From the NCBI GenBank assembly GCA_947624095.1, contig CANQIR010000052.1, forward strand, positions 1-7,371: DNA of 7,371 bases, read 5' to 3'. This stretch comes from an uncultured Bacilli bacterium. Lineage in GTDB: Bacteria; Bacillota_I; Bacilli_A; RF39; UBA660. Made by a program: the position numbers and the translations under genes. Position 1 is the stretch's first letter; each line of letters begins with the position of its first letter. A model generated the notes under the pieces. It saw nothing but the letters and a program-made list of their open reading frames with translations. It did not search any database and was not told the DNA's origin. Positions 4,389 through 7,371 of the stretch are shown piece by piece.

Positions 4389-7222
4389 ATTTTAAGGAAA
4401 TAGAAAAGAAATGGCAAAAAATATGGCAAGATGGGAAATATTTTGTAGCGGAAAATGGGGGAAAGAAAGATAAGTATTATATCTTAGTAGAATTTCCTTA
4501 TCCATCTGGGGCAGGATTACATGTGGGACATGTTAGAAGTTATACGGCTCAAGATGCTATTGCCAGAATGAAGAGATTACAAGGGTATAACGTATTGTAT
4601 CCAATGGGATGGGATGCTTTTGGAGCACCGGCAGAGCAGTATGCGATAAAGAATCATATTCATCCTAAAGAGGCGGTTAAGGAGAATATTAAAACTTTTA
4701 AAGGACAGATGGAGTCATTAGGTTTTTCTTTTGACTGGACAAGAGAATTTTCAACGACTGATCCGGAATATTATAAATGGACACAATGGCAATTTTTACA
4801 ATTTTATAAACACGGGATGGCTTATAAAGATACTGTACCAGTAAATTGGTGTCCTACTTGTAAGACAGTATTGTCTAATGAAGATGCTGCTGGGGGAGTT
4901 TGTGAAAGATGTGGAAGTGCTGTAGTTCAAAAAGAAAAAGCACAATGGATGTTAAGAATGAGTGATTATTCTGAAGATTTATTGAAAGGTCTTGATGATA
5001 CTAATTTTGCGGAAAAGGTAAAGTTAGGGCAAATAAATTGGATAGGTAAATCTACGGGAGCTAATGTTGATTTTAAGATAAAAGGATATAATAAGAGTTT
5101 TACAGTATTTACTACTCGTTGTGATACTTTATATGGAGCAACTTATTGTGTACTTGCACCAGAGCATAAGTATGTTGATGAAATTACTACTTCGGAACAT
5201 AAAAAGGAAGTAGAGGAATATAAAAAAGCTTGTGCTTTAAAAAATGATATGGAAAGAACAGAACTTAATAAGGAAAAGACAGGAGTATTTACAGGTGCTT
5301 ATGCAATTAATCCAGTAAATAATGAAGAAATTCCAATTTATATTAGCGATTATGTTTTAGCTAGTTATGGTACGGGGTCAATAATGGCAGTACCGGCTCA
5401 CGATGAAAGAGATTATGCGTTTGCTAAAAAGTTTAATTTACCAATTAAACAAGTTATTGCTAAGAATTTTGTAGGTACTGGTAGTAGTGCCATTAGACCT
5501 GATAAACCAATGACGGAAAGAAATGTTGTAGTGGCGATAATCAAGCATCCGACAGAAGATAAATATTTATGCGTTAAGAATAATAAATTTGGTTGGATTA
5601 ATTTTGTAATGGGTGGCATTGAAGATGATGAAAATCCAAAGGAAGCAGCAATAAGAGAAGTAGAAGAAGAAACAGGATATAGAGATATTGAAATTGATCA
5701 TGAAATGGAATTTGTTTATTTTGATAATTTCTTTGCGGCTCATAAAGATGTTAATAGACATATTACGACACATACAGTAGTTGGTAAGTTAAAGAGTTTA
5801 GAACGAGATAAAGTAAGTGATGAGGAAGCTAGTATTAATACTGTTATGTGGGTAGATAAGGATAAGTTAATTGAGGAGTTATCAACACCAGCACATAAAT
5901 ATGATGCAGAAAGATTAATAAATGGCGAAGGGGCAATGGTTGATGATGGAGTTCATATTAATTCCCAAGAATTAGATGGTTTAAATAAGCAAGAATCTAT
6001 TGATAAGATGATTAAGTGGTTAACTCTACATAAATGTGGTAGTGCAAAAGTTAATTATAAGATGCGAGATTGGATATTCTCTAGACAAAGATTCTGGGGA
6101 GAACCAATTCCAATGATTTATTGTGAAAAATGTGGTTGGCAACCGATGAAGGAAGAGGATTTACCTTTATTACTTCCAGATGTTGCGGAATATGAACCGA
6201 CGGAAACAGGAGAAAGTCCACTTGCTAATATAACGGATTGGGTTAATACTATTTGTCCTTGTTGTGGGGGACCTGCTAAACGAGAAACAGATACAATGCC
6301 TAACTGGGCAGGATCAAGTTGGTACTTCTTAAGATTTATGGACGCTCACAATACACAGGAGTTTGCTAGTATGGAGGCTATGAAATATTGGCAAAGAGTT
6401 GACTGGTATAATGGAGGAATGGAACATACAGCTAGACATTTGCTTTATGCAAGATTCTGGGTACAATTCTTATATAATATTGGTTTAGTACCGCACAAAG
6501 AAATGATTTGGACTAGAGTAAGTCATGGGATGGTACTTGGTTCAAATAATGAGAAAATGAGCAAATCTAAGGGAAATGTTATAAATCCAGATGATATCGT
6601 TCGGGAGTATGGAGCAGATACTTTACGGGTTTATGAAATGTTTATGGGTGATTATCAACAGGATGCACCGTGGAGTACGGATTCTTTAAAAGGATGCAAG
6701 AGATTTATTGATAGGGTTATTCGTTTAAAGGATAAGGTAACTGATGAGACAGGCTATTCTAAGGAATTGGAAAGTTTGATTCATAAAACAATTAAGAAAG
6801 TAAGTAATGATTTGGTAACAATGGGATATAATACAGCGGTTTCAGCTTTAATGATTTTAGCTAATGCTTATGAGGAAGCTAAAAGTTTGACTAAGGACGA
6901 ATATCGAACATTATTGATATTATTAAATCCTATGGCTCCACATATTACGGAGGAATTAAATGAACAACTTGGCTTTAAGAAGATAGTTGAATCTGAATGG
7001 CCAAAATACGATGAGAAAAAGACCATTGATAATGAAAAAGAAATAGGGGTACAAGTTAATGGCAAATTAAGAGGAAGCATTATAATTGGCGTTAATGAGG
7101 AAGAAGAAACAATTAAAGCTAAAGCTTTGGCTCAAGAAAATGTGGTTAAATATACAGAAGGCAAAGAGATTGTTAAAGTTATTGTGGTCCCTGGAAGAAT
7201 TGTTAATATTGTCGTTAAATAA
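4385..7222 (+). CDS. leuS: Leucyl-tRNA synthetase with a Nudix domain inserted in the editing (CP1) domain
   Basis: This class I enzyme charges tRNA-Leu with leucine in the cytoplasm. Along the 945 residues are the HIGH signature HVGH (46-49), a first zinc site C156/C159/C173/C176, and the CP1 editing domain from about 220. CP1 holds TTRCDT (243-248) and the HDERD motif (339-343). A Nudix insertion (about 359-514) follows, then MRDWIFSRQRFWGEPIP (560-576), a second cysteine set C580/C583/C624/C627, WAGSSWYFLR, and the KMSKS loop (724-728). The anticodon-binding helical domain and a complete C-terminal domain (VNGKLRG to VPGRIVNIVVK) close the protein. The typical bacterial length is about 800-820, so the insertion accounts for the excess. 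The start ATG overlaps the TGA of the upstream gene, with AAGGA (4371-4375) 9 nt ahead. Expression should follow the Leu T-box. Key editing residues (Thr248, Asp343) appear kept, but TTRCDT has Cys where Pro is usual. The assignment as LeuRS is secure. Confidence 0.98.
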   Translation: MNFKEIEKKWQKIWQDGKYFVAENGGKKDKYYILVEFPYPSGAGLHVGHVRSYTAQDAIARMKRLQGYNVLYPMGWDAFGAPAEQYAIKNHIHPKEAVKENIKTFKGQMESLGFSFDWTREFSTTDPEYYKWTQWQFLQFYKHGMAYKDTVPVNWCPTCKTVLSNEDAAGGVCERCGSAVVQKEKAQWMLRMSDYSEDLLKGLDDTNFAEKVKLGQINWIGKSTGANVDFKIKGYNKSFTVFTTRCDTLYGATYCVLAPEHKYVDEITTSEHKKEVEEYKKACALKNDMERTELNKEKTGVFTGAYAINPVNNEEIPIYISDYVLASYGTGSIMAVPAHDERDYAFAKKFNLPIKQVIAKNFVGTGSSAIRPDKPMTERNVVVAIIKHPTEDKYLCVKNNKFGWINFVMGGIEDDENPKEAAIREVEEETGYRDIEIDHEMEFVYFDNFFAAHKDVNRHITTHTVVGKLKSLERDKVSDEEASINTVMWVDKDKLIEELSTPAHKYDAERLINGEGAMVDDGVHINSQELDGLNKQESIDKMIKWLTLHKCGSAKVNYKMRDWIFSRQRFWGEPIPMIYCEKCGWQPMKEEDLPLLLPDVAEYEPTETGESPLANITDWVNTICPCCGGPAKRETDTMPNWAGSSWYFLRFMDAHNTQEFASMEAMKYWQRVDWYNGGMEHTARHLLYARFWVQFLYNIGLVPHKEMIWTRVSHGMVLGSNNEKMSKSKGNVINPDDIVREYGADTLRVYEMFMGDYQQDAPWSTDSLKGCKRFIDRVIRLKDKVTDETGYSKELESLIHKTIKKVSNDLVTMGYNTAVSALMILANAYEEAKSLTKDEYRTLLILLNPMAPHITEELNEQLGFKKIVESEWPKYDEKKTIDNEKEIGVQVNGKLRGSIIIGVNEEEETIKAKALAQENVVKYTEGKEIVKVIVVPGRIVNIVVK
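5459..5926 (+). other. Nudix hydrolase domain inserted within LeuRS
   Basis: Residues about 359-514 of LeuRS have no counterpart in Bacillus or E. coli LeuRS, where a loop of only a few residues follows HDERDxxFA and the next strand. The insertion carries a perfect Nudix box GX5EX7REUXEEXGU at residues 410-432 (bases 5612-5680): G410, E416, R424, E425, E428, E429 and G431. The metal-binding glutamates are all present, so it should be active on a nucleoside diphosphate-linked substrate. Base composition matches the rest of leuS, which suggests an old insertion. LeuRS sequence resumes at GVHINSQELDGLNKQE (522-537). The exact boundaries are estimated by eye. Confidence 0.9.
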
Positions 7223-7266
7223 TATTGAAAAAATCCTTATGAATTAATAAAAAAATTAACAAAAAT

Positions 7267-7308
7267 AGTTAAAAGTTGACATAAAAGTGTCAACTTTTTA
7301 ACTTTTTT
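7267..7308 (+). terminator. Intrinsic terminator of the leuS operon
   Basis: AGTTAAAAGTTGACA (7267-7281) pairs with 7288-7303 across a TAAAAG loop. This gives an 11-bp perfect inner stem, a single bulged T and 4 further pairs, followed by a T-run (7303-7308). It begins 44 nt after the leuS stop. The AAAA/TTTT-rich stem base could also work in the opposite direction. Confidence 0.9.
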
Positions 7309-7326
7309 AAAGAAATTTGCAAAAAA

Positions 7327-7370
7327 TTAGAGGAAATTGGAAAGTTTTTTATAATAAAAGTAGTAGAGGG
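7327..7370 (+). promoter_or_regulatory. Probable promoter and ribosome binding site of a gene beyond the right edge
   Basis: A perfect TATAAT (7350-7355) stands 17 nt after a weak -35-like TTAGAG (7327-7332). AGAGGG (7365-7370) near the edge resembles the GAGGG ribosome binding site of the GH31 gene and lies at a similar distance from its -10 box. The start codon would fall just outside the window, so no gene can be called. Confidence 0.45.
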
Positions 7371-7371
7371 A

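Noticed and set aside
5413..5773. - strand open frames opposite the Nudix segment of leuS
   Set aside because: They are low-complexity antisense translations of a clearly coding region.
7276..7281. TTGACA as a perfect -35 box downstream of leuS
   Set aside because: It is part of the terminator stem, and no -10-like sequence stands 16-18 nt downstream.
1..7371. CRISPR arrays, insertion sequences, tRNA or rRNA genes, toxin-antitoxin pairs
   Set aside because: No spaced direct repeats, transposase motifs, cloverleaf sequences or rRNA signatures were seen on either strand.

Overview
The window is AT-rich Firmicutes-type DNA and fits an uncultured, low-GC gut Bacilli lineage (RF39 or Mollicutes-like). 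The pointers are strong A/T bias at third codon positions, Shine-Dalgarno sites of the GGAGG/GAGGGTGA type, sigma-A-like promoters, and a T-box riboswitch in front of a leucyl-tRNA synthetase gene. Tryptophan is written as TGG throughout, so the code looks standard and not the Mycoplasma code. The species assignment is an inference.

Layout. (1) Bases 1-263, + strand: the 3' end of a gene for a probable surface protein. It carries a GC-rich patch (84-191) whose codon pattern resembles the variable repeat of a diversity-generating retroelement. Its likely terminator (290-312) lies inside the end of the next, convergent gene. (2) 245-1198, - strand: a YtqA/YhcC-type radical SAM protein. (3) 1305-3776, + strand: a GH31-fold glycosidase with its own promoter. 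Its nucleophile is intact, but three other canonical active-site positions are replaced. (4) 3783-4010: a strong promoter and a complete Leu T-box leader with mutually exclusive antiterminator and terminator. (5) 4023-7222: a two-gene operon under that T-box, namely a small three-helix membrane protein overlapping leuS by 4 nt. The LeuS protein is 945 residues, against roughly 800-820 in typical bacteria, because a complete Nudix hydrolase domain is inserted in its CP1 editing domain. (6) 7223-7371: a strong intrinsic terminator, then a probable promoter and ribosome binding site for a gene beyond the window.

How they work together. The T-box should switch on the membrane protein and LeuS together when tRNA-Leu is uncharged. 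The GH31 and radical SAM genes share a divergent promoter region (1199-1304) but have no visible functional link. The best candidates for unusual biology are the Nudix-LeuRS fusion, the GH31 protein with the altered active site, the possible hypervariable domain at the left edge, and the unknown membrane protein that shares leucine control with leuS.
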